Positions 1 to 11,082 of a stretch of DNA of 64,000 nucleotides are shown piece by piece; within the stretch, counting starts at the first letter, position 1; each line of letters starts with the position of its first letter. The notes under the pieces were generated by a model that was not told the origin of the DNA, searched no databases, and saw only the letters and a list, made by a program, of their open reading frames with translations. The position numbers and the translations under genes were made by a program. This stretch comes from Larix kaempferi (taxonomy: Eukaryota; Streptophyta; Pinopsida; Pinales; Pinaceae): the NCBI GenBank assembly GCA_027924585.1, contig BSBM01000426.1, positions 457,001 through 521,000 on the forward strand. The letters run 5' to 3'.

Positions 1-394
1 ATTCATGGTTCGTATCCTCTAAATCAACATTGGAATTTTCTGAACATTCATCTACAACAATGCCTTTTGATAGAGAAAGGGGTTTCTTAAGTGAATCATT
101 CACTTCATCACTTACAAGCTACCATCTATTGTCTTCATTGCTTGTATCCTATTGAATATGCTCTTCAAAAGTTATGAACATCCCCACTTCAATAAGATAT
201 AATGGCCTATCCTTTTGAGAGTGCTACTGTATATGCTCAATGGACACTGAGAACTCATTTCACAACTAATTTTGCAATTTTCATGGAACTTCACCTGCTT
301 TCTTTCCCTCTTATTTGGATTTCAACAATGTTAAGAGGCCCTCATGTAAGCAATAATTCAATAGCTTTGAAGTATGCATTGTAGCTTTAGATTC
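1..394 (-). pseudogene. Gypsy-like gag fragment, distal part (element A)
   Basis: Read on the minus strand from about 220 to 1, this stretch gives an acidic, mostly open frame with only two stops. It contains recognisable pieces such as GMFITFEEHIQ and LVSDEVNDSLKKPLSL. It continues the minus-strand gag remnant at 7276-7912, which ends exactly at the other side of Copia-1. The two halves are separated by Copia-1 and its TTTCT target duplication. The part nearest the junction (about 230-394) is out of frame and broken. The left end runs out of the window, so the rest of element A is not visible. The assignment to gag rests on position and continuity, not on a recognised domain in this half. 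Confidence 0.5.
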
Positions 395-399
395 TTTCT

Positions 400-1700
400 T
401 GTTAAAGTTACAGCATCATGAGTCATTCTCTAGGTCAATCTTGTGTGTCAAGATTGAGCCTTGTGTGTCGAGGTAGTGCCTTATAGGATCTTGGGTTGGA
501 CTCAGAAAACTTGGAGAAGAATCTTGAGTTGGACTCAAGAATGGATAGTATTAATGTATTGAGGCAAGTGATTTGTATGTCAAAGTGATGATGTTGTACA
601 GTCTTGCTATTCAAGGCTAAGGTCTTGTGTGTCAAGACAGATCCTCATGTGTTGAGGTGGTTCCTCATGTGTTGAGGTTATTCTTTTCATGTCGAAGCAT
701 GTATGGTGTGTGATGTACTACTAACCATGGTTGGGATATTAAGTATACTCTAGAGACTAACCACCTCTTGAGTGAATTAATTTAGCATATAACCACTTGG
801 AATGATAGTAGGACAATATAATCACATCATTGGGAAAATCTCCTTAGTATATTTGATATGATAATTAGTTAAGATGGCACATGTGGACCATGCGGATAAG
901 ACAAGAGACAAAGATAAGAAGTGATAAGATATGAGAGAATTCAAATTGCACATAAATAATTAATTAAGAGATAATTTCAAATTGTTAAACTTCAGTGATA
1001 TTAACAAAGAAGACTTCAGTTAATCAAAGGAGAACTCGAATTGTTCACTACAGTGATGTTAACAAGAAATATTTCAGTTAAGAGAGTTAACTAAGTGATA
1101 ACAAAGAATATCTAGTTAACTAAGTGTTATTGCATGATGACACTTACATTAAACTAAAAGACAACACTTATGTTAAACTAAAAGACAACACTTGTGTTAA
1201 ACTAAAAGATGACACTTGAGTTGCGACACATGCATGATGACACTTAAGTTAGACACCTACCTAACTAAGTGGGAAAGATTTCAGTTAAGGGGCGAGTTCA
1301 TCCTAAAGTCAGTACAGTGATCTAATGACATTGTATGAGAAGTGGGGTGCACTTCTCCATGCAAGATTGATGTCTCTAAGGTTGGATCAAATTCCAAGGA
1401 AGGAAAATTGTGCATGCGACCAATATTAGTGAAATGGTTGATTGGAGAATTATTATTCTAAGTATCTCTTCTATATCTATATTTCTCTTGCTCTGTAATT
1501 ACAGTACAAGAGCTTGATGTAAAATACATTCTCTATTATCTGTCAATATACTAAGGAAGGTTTTGTTGGGGTTTTCTCCCTCAAGTTATAGAGGGTTTTC
1601 CCAAGGTAAATTCTCGTGTTGAATGTGTTTGCTTATGTGTATGATTGTTATTTGATTTCAAGTACTATTGCAGCTCCTAATTAAAGATAAAAAATTAACA
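400..1700 (+). repeat. Copia-1 5' LTR
   Basis: Begins TGTTAAAG and ends ATTAACA. It matches 5994-7270 along its length. It has an extra tandem copy of a short TTCCTCATGTGTTGAGG segment near 645-680 that the 3' LTR lacks, which accounts for most of the length difference. Confidence 0.95.
1141..1212 (+). repeat. 24-bp minisatellite, three units, in the Copia-1 5' LTR
   Basis: Three consecutive 24-bp units start at 1141, 1165 and 1189, each of the form CACTT..TTAAACTAAAAGA.. . The same three-unit array is present in the 3' LTR at 6715-6786, so it existed before the insertion. Confidence 0.9.
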
Positions 1701-1718
1701 TGGTAACAGAGCTTAGGG
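1701..1718 (+). other. Copia-1 primer-binding site
   Basis: TGGTAACAGAGC lies immediately after the 5' LTR. It differs by one base from the common plant copia site TGGTATCAGAGC, which is complementary to the initiator methionine tRNA 3' end. Confidence 0.85.
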
Positions 1719-1791
1719 CGTGGAAGATATAAGTTCAGTAATCAAGCTTGAGCCTACATAGATCCCGAGTGAGAACAGTACTTGAAGAATT

Positions 1792-2795
1792 ATGGCTTCA
1801 ATCTCAGTATGATCGAAAGACCGTCTTGAAGGAAATTCAAACTTCAATACTTGGGAGGCAAGGATATTGAATATCCTAGAAGAGCATGATCTAGATGGAT
1901 ACATATCCATTGTTATTGAAGAGCCTTCTTCTAATGCAGTGCGCATTACCTTCAAGAAGAATCAAACCAAGGCAAAGAATATCATTTATGATTCGGTGAA
2001 ATACAATTTGATGCCCATAATTACTCCATTGAAGACCGCAAGGGATTTCTTCGACACTCTGAAAAATATTTATGAGAATAAGGCACCCAGTCAAAAGAGG
2101 GCATTGAAGAACAAAATTCAAAATCTGAAGATGGAGAAGGACAAAGTTTTTGCTTCCTTATTCACAAAGATCTGCCAAGTAAGAGATCAACTTATGAGCA
2201 TTGGTGTGACGGTTGATGATGATGATATCATACAGACTGATGTCGATGGTCTTCTATATTCATGGGAGACATTATTGGATGTAGTAAATGGTTGAGAAGT
2301 GCAACCAAATTTTGAGAGACTGTGGAATTATTTCCTACAAGAAGAAGGGATAATCTAGAGCATTGGTGTGACATTTGATGATGATGATATCATATAGATT
2401 GATGTCGATGGTCTGATATATTCATGGGAGACATTATTGGATGTAGTAAATGGTTGAGAAGTGCAACCAAATTTTGAGAGACTGTGGAATTATTTCCTAC
2501 AAGAAGAAGGGATAATCTAGAGAAAATATGTTTCCTCCAAAGAACATAACCTTGTTCTTGCGACACGGATGAAGAAATGAAATACATATTTTTCTCATTA
2601 GAATTTTTCTCATCAAAAGGAAAGTGATCACAATAAATTTGATAAGTCTAAAGTTAAATGTTTCAAATGCAATAAGAAGGGCCATTATGCAAGAGAATGC
2701 CTTGCAAAGCAAAGAGGAAATTTCAAGGGTAGGTTTCATGATTTTACTGCTACTGAAGATGAATCTACAAGAAATAATTCATCGAATGATCAAGA
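1792..2795 (+). pseudogene. Copia-1 gag (nucleocapsid) pseudogene
   Basis: The probable start is ATG 1792, which opens a short conserved copia-type N-terminus broken by TGA at 1810-1812. The same frame then runs through the gag helical region (1867-2295). A CCHC zinc knuckle (CFKCNKKGHYAREC) sits at 2659-2700, still in that frame. A 162-bp in-frame tandem duplication (2196-2519) repeats 54 codons, and with them a TGA. The protein would package element RNA into virus-like particles in the cytoplasm. It is inactive because of internal stops. Frame and homology are seen directly; function follows from the family. Confidence 0.85.
2196..2519 (+). repeat. 162-bp tandem duplication inside Copia-1 gag
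   Basis: Bases 2196-2357 and 2358-2519 are near-identical direct copies with an exact 162-bp offset (54 codons), so the frame is preserved. The copies differ at a few positions only. Confidence 0.92.
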
Positions 2796-2796
2796 G

Positions 2797-4140
2797 ATGA
2801 GGAAGGGGTACTATCTTGTCTCATCCCTTTCTGGATCCATTACCACTAGTGCTAAGACATGGCTGGTAGACAGGGGCGCATCCAAGCACATGACTAGATA
2901 TAGGAGCGCTATCACGGACCTGAAGGAGAAGAAGTTCTTTTATAAGGTGGATCTTGGAGATAACACCACCTATTCAATCCAAGGAGTTATATCCAATTCC
3001 TTTCATTTGGATTCAAGGGATGTATTGAATATGGATGAAATTATGTTAGTCCCCAGATTGAAGAAGAACCTCCTATCAATTTCGGTTCTAGAAGATACAT
3101 GTTTGAGAGTAATTTTCTTGGACAACAAAGCACTCCTGTGGCCTAAACATGAAGACTTGAACTCTGCATTTGTGATTGGAGTTTGAGAGGGAGGTCTCTA
3201 CAAAGTTCTTGGAAAGCTCATTCAAGCCATGATTCATGAAACAATCAGTCCTTGTGAGTTGTGACATAGAAGGATTGGTCATCTCCACTTCAAAGCGCTA
3301 CCTGAATTGCAGAATATGGTGAAATGTATTCCTATATTTAAATCTGATTTTGATAGTGTTTGTAAAGGTTGTGCTCTTGGAAAGAATATCAAGAAGAGTT
3401 TTCCTAACAGTACTAAAAGATCCAAAGGGGTCCTTGATTTAATTCATTCCGATCTATGTGTACCTATGTCAGCACCTTCCTTGAGCGGTTATTTGTACTA
3501 TGTGTTGTTCATAGATGACTTTTCCCGCAAGTATTGGATCTATTTTTTGAAAGAAAAGAGTGAAACTTTCAACAAGTTTCAAGAGTTTAAAGAACTGGTT
3601 GAGAATCAGTTTGGAAATCACATTCGTGCTTTGAGATCTGATAATGGAGGAGAGTTTGAGTCTCTTGAATTCCATGAATTTTGTCGAGATGCATGAATAA
3701 AAAGACAATTGACTGTACCCTACAACCCCCAGCAGAAAGGGGTTGCTAAAAGAAAGAACAGAACACTATGTGAGGTTGCAAAATCCATGATGTGTGATCA
3801 AGGTCTTCCCACCTCCTTATGGGATGAAGCCTCCAACACTGCTATTTATATACAAAACATAAGTCCTCATACTATCCTGGGAGAAACGATTCCTGGAGAG
3901 CTTTTCACTACTGAAAAACCAGATGTTGGACACTTGAATATTTGTGGTTGTCCTATTTAAATTCACATACCAAAAGATAAGAGGACAAATATGGAGCCAT
4001 AAGGAAAGAAAGGAACATTTGTTGGATATAGTAAATCCCCTAAAGCCTACTGAATCTATGTTCCAGGACAAATAAACATTGAAGTCAAAAAAGATGTAAC
4101 ATTTCATTAAGAGGCTTGCTTCATGCACTCCAAAGCAATT
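2797..4140 (+). pseudogene. Copia-1 protease and integrase region
   Basis: Same frame as gag. The protease active site reads LVDRGASKHM near 2863-2892, where the family has D-S/T-G, so the residue after the catalytic Asp is Arg. A pre-integrase zinc region follows (HRRIGHLHF ... CKGCALGK, about 3268-3384). The integrase core shows the first Asp in HSDLCVP and the second Asp in RSDNGGEF. The third catalytic residue, normally Glu in the VAERKN motif, is Lys (AAA at 3748-3750). A TGA interrupts at about 3694-3696 and a TAA closes the segment at 3958-3960; further broken sequence continues to 4140. Integrase would insert the cDNA into the host chromosome; this copy cannot be catalytic. Confidence 0.88.
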
Positions 4141-4389
4141 CAGTGTGATTCAGATATGGAGTAGCATGATACTCCTATCATGGAGGATCCAGTTTTTGAT
4201 TCTCCCCTTTCAGATGTTGAGAGGGAGAATCCAGAAGAACTTGTAGATCCTCTTGATCCTGAAGAGCCAGTAGATATGATATAAATATCTCCTGATGAAC
4301 CTCCTGCTAAGAGGAGATCTGCATGGTGTCAATACATTCTGCAAGAGGAAGAAAAGCATGGAGCACCTCCATGCTCATTTAGAGAGGGA

Positions 4390-5999
4390 AAGAGACCTGA
4401 AATATTTTCATTTTATGTAGCAAAGATGAGTCACATCAGTGATTCAAAATATTCTACCTATGAAGAAGTTGCTAAGAAACATGTATGGAAAGATGCTATG
4501 GTGGAAGAATACAAATCCATCATTCATAATGATGCATGGGAAGTGGTTCCTAAACTTGAAAGGAATTCTGTCGTAATTTCCAAGTGGCTTTATAAAATCA
4601 AGCATACAACTGATAGAAGTATTGAAAAGTATAAAGCAAGATTTGTGGCCCGTGTTTCTCATAGAAAGAAGGGATAGATTATGATGAGACACTCGCTCCT
4701 ATGGCCAGGTACACTACTTTTTGAACCAAAATTTCCCTTGCTTCAGTTTTGGGTTGGAAACTTCACCAGATGGATGTGAAGACTACCTTTCTCAATGGTG
4801 AAGTTAAGGAAGAGGTTTACATACAAAAACTTGGGGGGTTTTTAGTTCATGGGAAGGAGTCCCATGTATGCAAACTTAAGAAATCATTGTATGGGATTAA
4901 GCAAGCCTCGAGGGCTTGGTATTCGAGAATTGACAGCTTTGTGTAGATCTTGGGATTCTCCAAAAGCGAAGCTAACCCCGACTTGTACTTCAAGGTTGTG
5001 AAGTACCAACCATTGATCAGAGTTCTCCATGTTGATGACTTGTTCCTTAATGAAGAGGAGAAACAGATATCTCGGTGCAAGAGGGATCTCATTTTTGAGT
5101 TCGAAATGAAAGACTTAGGCCTTATATATGCAATATTTTCTTGGTCTAAAAGTTTGGCAAAGGAAAGATGAGATCTTTCTTTCACAAGGAAAGTACACAG
5201 TTGATGTGTTGTGAATGTTTGGTATGATGGACTGTAAGTCCATGTCTACTCCAATGGTGTCTAATGTAAAGAACCTACATGAGTCAGATTCCAGATTGCA
5301 TCTAGTGGATCCTACCATGTATACACAGGTCATTGGTTCCTTGATGTATTTGATACAAGACCAGTCATATGCTATGTAGTGAGTATCTTGAGTCAATTCA
5401 TGTCTGAGACAAGACATATACATTGGGTTGCTGCCAAGCATGTGCTTAGATACCTTTGAGGTACTATTTCTTATGGACTCAGTTATGCTTCCAGTGGTGG
5501 ACTGATGCTACTTGGATATGACAACTTCGATTGTGGTGGTAGTATTGTGGATCGAAAGAGTGCATCCATATTTTCTTTTAGCTTGGGATCATCTATGATC
5601 TCTTGGATCAGTAGGAAGAAGGTATCCATAGCCCATAGTACTACAGAAGTCGATTATATTGTAGCTAATACCACTTACCAAGAAGTTGTGTGGCTTAGTA
5701 AGCTACTTGTTGGGTTATTCGGTGAGAAGCTTGAGACTACTGTCATTCACATTGATAATCAGATCTGCATTAAGCTCTAAGAAAACCTAGTGTTTCATGA
5801 CAGAATGAAACACATTGAGATAAAGTATCACTACATTAGATACATGGTCTAGAGAGGTGCCATAAGACTTCAGTACATTTCTATTGGTGAGAAAATTGCA
5901 GATATTTTGACTAAGCCTCTGTCTGTGATGAATTATAGGTACTTCTGAGACAAGCTTGACATGGAAGAGAATGCCTCCCTTGCTGAGAGGGAGTGTTAA
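4390..5999 (+). pseudogene. Copia-1 reverse transcriptase / RNase H region
   Basis: RT begins in the gag frame (WKDAMVEEYKSI, 4486 on). It shifts by one base near 4670-4675 and continues in the next frame (HQMDVKTTFLNGEVKEEVYI from about 4764). The catalytic box is HVDDLF at 5028-5045, with both Asp present. RNase H is recognisable at 5505-5780 (DRKSASIF, STTEVDY, HIDNQ). The reading frame appears to end with TAA at 5997-5999, inside the first bases of the 3' LTR, after a TGA at 5946-5948. Stops also occur at about 4722, 4944 and 5169. RT/RNase H would copy the RNA into DNA; this copy is dead. Confidence 0.88.
5982..5993 (+). other. Copia-1 polypurine tract
   Basis: GCTGAGAGGGAG directly precedes the 3' LTR start TGTTAAAG. 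It is the usual plus-strand DNA primer position. Confidence 0.75.
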
Positions 6000-7270
6000 A
6001 GTTACAAAATCACGAGTCATTCTCCAGGTCAATATTGTGTATCAAGATTGAGCCTCGTATGTCGAGGTGGTTCCTTATAGGAGCCTGATTTGGAGTTAGG
6101 AAACTTGGAGAAGAATATTTAGTTGGACTCAAGAATGGATAATATTCATGTGTTGATGCAAGTGTTGTGTATGTCAAAGTGATGATGTTGTACAGTCTTG
6201 CTAGTCAAGGCTAAGGCCCTGTGTTTCAAGACAGATCCTCATGTGTTGAGGTGATGCTTTGCATGTCGAAGCACGTATGGTGTGTGATGTAATACTAAAC
6301 ATGGTTGAGCTATTAAGTCTTATCTAAAGACTTGCCACCTCTAGAGTGAATTACTTTAGCATATAACCACTTGGAACAATAGTAGGACAATATGATCATA
6401 TCATTGGGAAAATATCCTTAGTATATTTGATATGATAGTTAATTAAGCTGGCACATGTGGACCATGCAGATAAGACAAGAGACAAAGATAAGATGTGATA
6501 ATATATGAGATAATTCGAATTGCACATAAAGAATTAATTAAGAGATAATTTTGAATTGTTAAACATCAAAGATATTAACAAAGAAGATTTTAGTCAATCA
6601 AAGGAGAACTCGAATTGTTCACTACAGTGATGTTAACAAGAAAGATTTCAGTTAAGAGAGTTAACTAAGTGATAATGAATAAGATCTAGTTAACTAAGTG
6701 TTATTGCATGATGACACTTATGTTAAAGTAAACGGCGACACTTATGCTAAACTAAAAGATGACACTTGTGTTAAACTAAAAGACGTCACTTGAGTTGTGA
6801 CACTTGCTTAACAACACTTAAGGTAGCCAGCTAACTAGGTGGGAAATCTTTCAGTTAAGGGGCGAGTTCATCTTAAAGTCAGTACAGTGAGTTAATGCCA
6901 TTGCATGAGAACTGGGGTGATATTTTCCATGCAAGATTGATGTCTCCAAGGTTGGAGCGAATTCCAATGAATTTAATTTGTGCATGTGACCAATATTAGC
7001 GAATTGGTTGATTGGAGAATTATCATTCCGAGTCTCTCTTCTATACCTAACTTTATCTTGATCTGTAATTGCACTGTGGGTGCTTGATGTAAAATATATC
7101 CTTTGCCATTTATCAATATACTAACGAAGGTTTTGCTGGGGTTTTCTCCCTCAAGTTATAGAGGGTTTCCCCAGGGTAAATTCTTGTGTCGAGTGTGTTT
7201 GCTTATGTGCATGATTGTTATTTGATTTCAAGTACTATCGCAACTCCGAATTAAAGATACAAAATTAACA
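5994..7270 (+). repeat. Copia-1 3' LTR
   Basis: Begins TGTTAAAG and ends ATTAACA, followed directly by TTTCT (7271-7275), the right target-site duplication. It carries the same three 24-bp units (6715-6786) as the 5' LTR, with several substitutions. Confidence 0.95.
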
Positions 7271-7275
7271 TTTCT

Positions 7276-7912
7276 CACATTAATTTTTTTGTGAGGATGA
7301 TAAGAGGAGACCAACCATTCAAAATTTTGCATGCTACCTTCTATATCTAATGCATTATCAATCATAGAGTTCAAATCTATGGATTGCTTCTCTCTAACAA
7401 GTGAGAAATGAAAATCATGGGAAAAAACAAAAACTGCCATGGAAGCCACCTCTGAAGGCCTTATATTTTTTGGGATTTCATGATAAGTTTTGAGAAATGT
7501 ATCCTTAAATGTAGTAAAAATTTCATCATTACCTCTTTTCAAAGAGTGAAAATATGTTAAGAGTTCCATGGCGTCTTTCCTCTTTCCTTGTCAATGCAAT
7601 AAGGAGTCTTGTAGTTTTTTCCAAGTGGAGATAGAGCTGACTATTAAGTGCCAAAACCAAGATCTAGCATCTCCTTCCAAGGAATGTATAAAAATGCATA
7701 TGAGAACATCCTCATTCTCAATGATGAAACCATCAATGTAGTCTTGGAACATAGAGACATGTGTGTACGCTATAATCGGTCCATTACCACTAAACTTTGG
7801 AAGGTGTTTTAAATACCCATCAGGAAAGGGATAGAGGATTTTAGGCAATATTAAGAGATGATATCTTCTATCTAGCCAAGGATTGACATAATTGAGTTTA
7901 TTGTTGGCCATG
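7276..7912 (-). pseudogene. Gypsy-like gag, proximal part (element A)
   Basis: A long minus-strand frame reads from a probable start near 7912 (MANNKLNYVNPWLD) to the Copia-1 insertion point. One in-frame TGA lies at 7588-7590. Motifs fit a Ty3/gypsy capsid region: PKFSGNGPIIAYTHVSMFQD, a SLEGDARSWF segment, then TYFHSLKRGNDE and FKDTFLKTYHEI. These match the general retrotransposon gag pattern in which a W-x-F/L core is followed by LxxLxQ..ESVxxF. No zinc knuckle is visible. The frame continues, broken, at 1-394. The element would encode a virus-like particle protein. Lineage within gypsy is not determined. Confidence 0.7.
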
Positions 7913-7953
7913 ATGATAACTAATGCAAGTGATGGCTCAAGCCTTTTGAACAA

Positions 7954-8267
7954 AAGGGATCATGGTAAACAAAGAGATGGGAAACACTCCTTATTCGAAG
8001 CAAGTTTGAAATAAGTTAATCCCAAAATAGACATGTGGATTGAAGAAGGGATTTTTTTTTAAATCTTTAGAAAAATGACAAGGAGGATTTATTAGCATGG
8101 GATTTAATGAAATGCATAAAATAGGATCAGATTCTCAACCTCATGTAATGGTGTCACTAAGCAGCTGGATGTAGTAGAGATGTATGTAGATCAAGATCTG
8201 CAACATGCACTGTTTCAAATTCTGAACCAATGTGGAGTCGCTAGGTGAGATAATTTGTCTCATGAAC
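7954..8267 (-). other. Leader and primer-binding-site remnant of element A
   Basis: No ORF is supported here. On the minus strand, TAGCGACTCCACATTGG near 8227-8243 resembles the TGGCGACTC..CTGGGG-type primer site seen in some plant gypsy elements. Immediately before it on the minus strand the sequence ends in CTCA, a plausible LTR 3' end. Plus-strand 8246-8267 would then be the inner edge of element A's 5' LTR, which continues at 20438 after Gypsy-1. Confidence 0.45.
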
Positions 8268-9166
8268 TGTTACACCCAAAATCTACTCATCATAAGATTC
8301 AGTGTGTACACCCCTGAAGATATTTTGACTAAGTGATCAACCAGAGAGGATTTGTACCCAATTGTGCTAGGTTTTGAAGGGTCGTCGCAGGTTGCACATG
8401 AGACACATGTGATGTCGCACCTTGCCTCATTATAGGGTGCGACGAGGTCAGTTAGATGGAAAAAATAGCTTCTTCAAGGTCCTTCTCAAAGCTTGCTGAC
8501 TTGGGACCCTATCCCTGACATCTTGGAGGAGATGGCACTCGGTTCCTAATACTTTGGAGAGATCCCTTAAGCCTCTCCTACCAGCTCTCAACCTGTCCTA
8601 TCCATACCCTATCCACTTAGTCCTATATGAATGGAGCTCACTCCCATCCCAAAGGGAGGAAGTCTATGGTATCTACATGCTGGTGAAATCACCCTTGGAA
8701 CATATCCACTCACCTATTGGAGAACTCATACTTCCTTGGAAGGATATGGAAATCGGCTTTGTCGGAGAAGGGCTACAATGTTAAGCCTTGGTTGTAGTTC
8801 TATATCTCTATTATGTACTCCTCTTTTTACAGTAATACAAATACTTTCCACCAATATTGTTCATGTGTGCAATGATATTGAGTAGTTTACCTGCTTAACT
8901 GTTTACTTAGATCTCTTATTGTATAGATGTATTTTACTTCTTTCTCTTGTTTCTTATCTTGATAGGTCTTGCAGTTTGGATCTGACGACCGTGGGACGTG
9001 GAGCAACATTTAGGAGAAAGGATTGCGAAGTGAAAGGTAAGACATCTAATAATTGATCCTTAAGTAGATCTAGGAAATGCATTGGTAGTCTGTTCTATTT
9101 TTTCAAGACTCACTTTGAGCTAGGGAGATCCTGCTCACGTCCAATCGAGTGGATTGTCTGATAACA
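8268..9166 (+). repeat. Gypsy-1 5' LTR
   Basis: Begins TGTTACACCC and ends GATAACA. It matches 19534-20432 base for base over most of its 899 bp. It contains an inverted repeat GTCGCACC ... GGTGCGAC near 8414-8443. The open frames within it (for example 8554-8784) recur in the 3' LTR only because the LTRs are copies. Confidence 0.95.
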
Positions 9167-9170
9167 AATA

Positions 9171-9188
9171 TGGCGACCATACTGGGGA
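9171..9188 (+). other. Gypsy-1 primer-binding site
   Basis: TGGCGACCATACTGGGGA lies 4 bases after the 5' LTR. It fits the TGGCGAC....CTGGGGA pattern of plant Tat-type gypsy primer sites. The exact tRNA cannot be named from this sequence alone. Confidence 0.75.
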
Positions 9189-9306
9189 ATGGTCCACAAT
9201 ATCCCTCACCATTCCGGTGGTGGCAGGAATGGTCCACAATATCCCTCACCCTTCCAGTGGTGGCAGGAATGGTCCACAATATCCCTCACCCTTCCGGTGG
9301 TGGCGG
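9187..9306 (+). repeat. 40-bp tandem repeat, three full units and part of a fourth
   Basis: Units start at 9187, 9227, 9267 and (partial) 9307, each opening GAATGGTCCACAATATCCCT. The first unit overlaps the last two bases of the primer-binding site. Because 40 is not a multiple of three, successive units are read in different frames by the open frame that crosses them. Confidence 0.93.
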
Positions 9307-11082
9307 GAATGGTCCATCACTCCCTCCCGGCGGAGGCGGCGGGGGACCACCTTATCATGGTGGAGGAGAACATGTCCCTTCAGGTGGCAGAGGTGTTCCA
9401 CCACCCCCTCTAGGCGAAGGCGGTGGAGGACCTAATTACTATGGTGGCGGCAGTGGTGGTGGAGACCCTTATCCCTTCGACGACGGAAGTGGTGGGCCCC
9501 CCCATCCTTCTAGCGGCGGAAGTGGTCCACCACCCCCTCTAGGCGGAGGCGGTGCTGGGCCACCTCATGATGGTTATGGACCCCCACCTCCTCTCGGTGG
9601 TGGCGGTGGACCTCCACCCCCTCTCGATGGTGGAGGTGGACCCCCAGATTTTTGGAATGGACCACCTTATGGCGGCGAACCCCCTTACAGTCCGGGCGAC
9701 ACCCCACCCTATGGCCAGTTTCCTTCTGGTACACCTTACGGTCAGTCTGGTCCTTACATGCCTTATCCGTATTATCAATACACGCAGCCTAACCTGCAGC
9801 TGCCATTTCTGGCTACTTTGGACCTGCCTGACCTATCCCGTTTAACCAATGATCCTATTTACCACAGATCTAACTGGCCACCAATTCCGGTGAAACTTTC
9901 GTCTGATATCCCCAAATTTGACGGCAAGCCCGGTGAAGACCCTAAAAACCATGTGGTGACATACCACTTATGGTGTTCATCTAATTCCTTAATGGACGAT
10001 TCAATTCATCTTAGATTGTTTCAAAGGATTCTCACCGGTTCGGCTGCCAAGTGGTACATTGAGTTGCCACCTCACTGTTTTCCTGATTTTGGTTCTCTTG
10101 CCATGAACTTTTTGACGCATTTCCAGCTGCCCATACGGTATGAAACTGGTACCAAGCTTTTAACCTCGCTCCGTCATAATACTGCCACTCATATTTTAGA
10201 TCATATCCACGAGTGGCGAAGGAGACAACATCTCATTAAAGCTCCTATTCCAAATCAACTCCTAGCAGACTGGTTTACAAAATCCCTCATCCCTACCATA
10301 GCAAGATACATTTCCATGTGAGGTGTTGTCACCGAAGAACAAGCCATTGCAAGTGCCCATGTACTAGACCTAGTCTACACTCAATCCGGCACTTTGTTTG
10401 ATATTCTGCCCGACGCACCCCGTGACGTTAATGACCCTGCGAAACTGCATAAGGGACTCCAAACTGATGGAATCATTGGTTCCCTTAACACCCAGCCTGC
10501 TTCTAGCACTGTTGGATCATCCAACCTTCATGGTTCCTCTCCATTACCGACTCAGGCTAGCCACAGCACCACCAAATCCACCACTCCTGCTCTAACTGAA
10601 GAGATGAATTATGTCCAATCTGCTTCATCTCAAAAGTCTGGCGGTAAAAAGAAGAACAAGGGGAAACCCAAAAAGTCTTCCACCCAGCAGGAACAAAAGA
10701 ACACTCCTGACGATACCAAGCAGAAACGAAAACTAAAGTATCCTTGTTTACTGTGTGGAGATGACCACTTCTCCAAAGAATGTCCCCATAGAGACGAAGT
10801 ACAAAAGTTTCTTAGGGGTAAACCAACTCCCGTAGTCCTCAATGATCCGTTTCCTACTCAGAAGCAGCAGATGATTGCTCAACCCCCCCGGTCCAGGGGG
10901 AACCATCCAATACCACGCATTTTGTCATCGTGCGTAACGAGAAAATCAATTCGAACACTCGCTCATGATCTTACGAACTAGTCCCTTCGAAGGAATCCAC
11001 TGGAAGTAGTGTTGAAAAAGCTTCCGACTCCTTAAATGATGTCACTGTACCATCAAATTATCTCACCATTCAGAAGCCATCC

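Larger units (their letters stand above)
400..7270 (+). mobile_element. Copia-1: complete, decayed Ty1/copia LTR retrotransposon
   Basis: Two long related LTRs (400-1700 and 5994-7270) begin TG and end CA. They enclose gag, protease, integrase, RT and RNase H in copia order. The element is flanked by a perfect 5-bp target-site duplication TTTCT (395-399 and 7271-7275). A tRNA-iMet-type primer-binding site follows the 5' LTR directly, and a purine-rich tract precedes the 3' LTR. The LTRs differ at many positions and in length (1,301 versus 1,277 bp), so the insertion is not recent. It landed inside a minus-strand gag (element A) in the opposite orientation. Stops and a frameshift make it non-autonomous. 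Confidence 0.95.
9170..10981 (+). pseudogene. Gypsy-1 gag
   Basis: One frame runs from upstream of 9170 to 10981, with a single TGA at 10319-10321. The N-terminal part (about 9300-9770) is extremely Gly/Pro-rich (GGGG, PPPPL repeats). A capsid domain follows (about 9800-10320), with PKFDGKPGEDPKNHV, RLFQRILTGSAAKWY and the HIHEWRRRQ segment. A Lys-rich linker (SGGKKKNKGKPKK) comes next. Then comes a zinc knuckle CLLCGDDHFSKEC near 10744-10782 with C-x2-C-x3-H-x4-C spacing, common in this lineage. The true start is uncertain because ATGs overlap the primer site and the 40-bp repeats; an in-frame ATG is at 9170. Gag would build the particle; this copy is interrupted once. Confidence 0.82.

Noticed and set aside
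8554-8885. Open frames in the Gypsy-1 5' LTR that recur at 19820-20106
   Set aside because: They are identical in both places only because they lie in the two LTR copies; no protein family features.
9510-9845. Overlapping open frames on both strands in the Gly/Pro-rich gag region
   Set aside because: Shadows of low-complexity GC-rich coding sequence.
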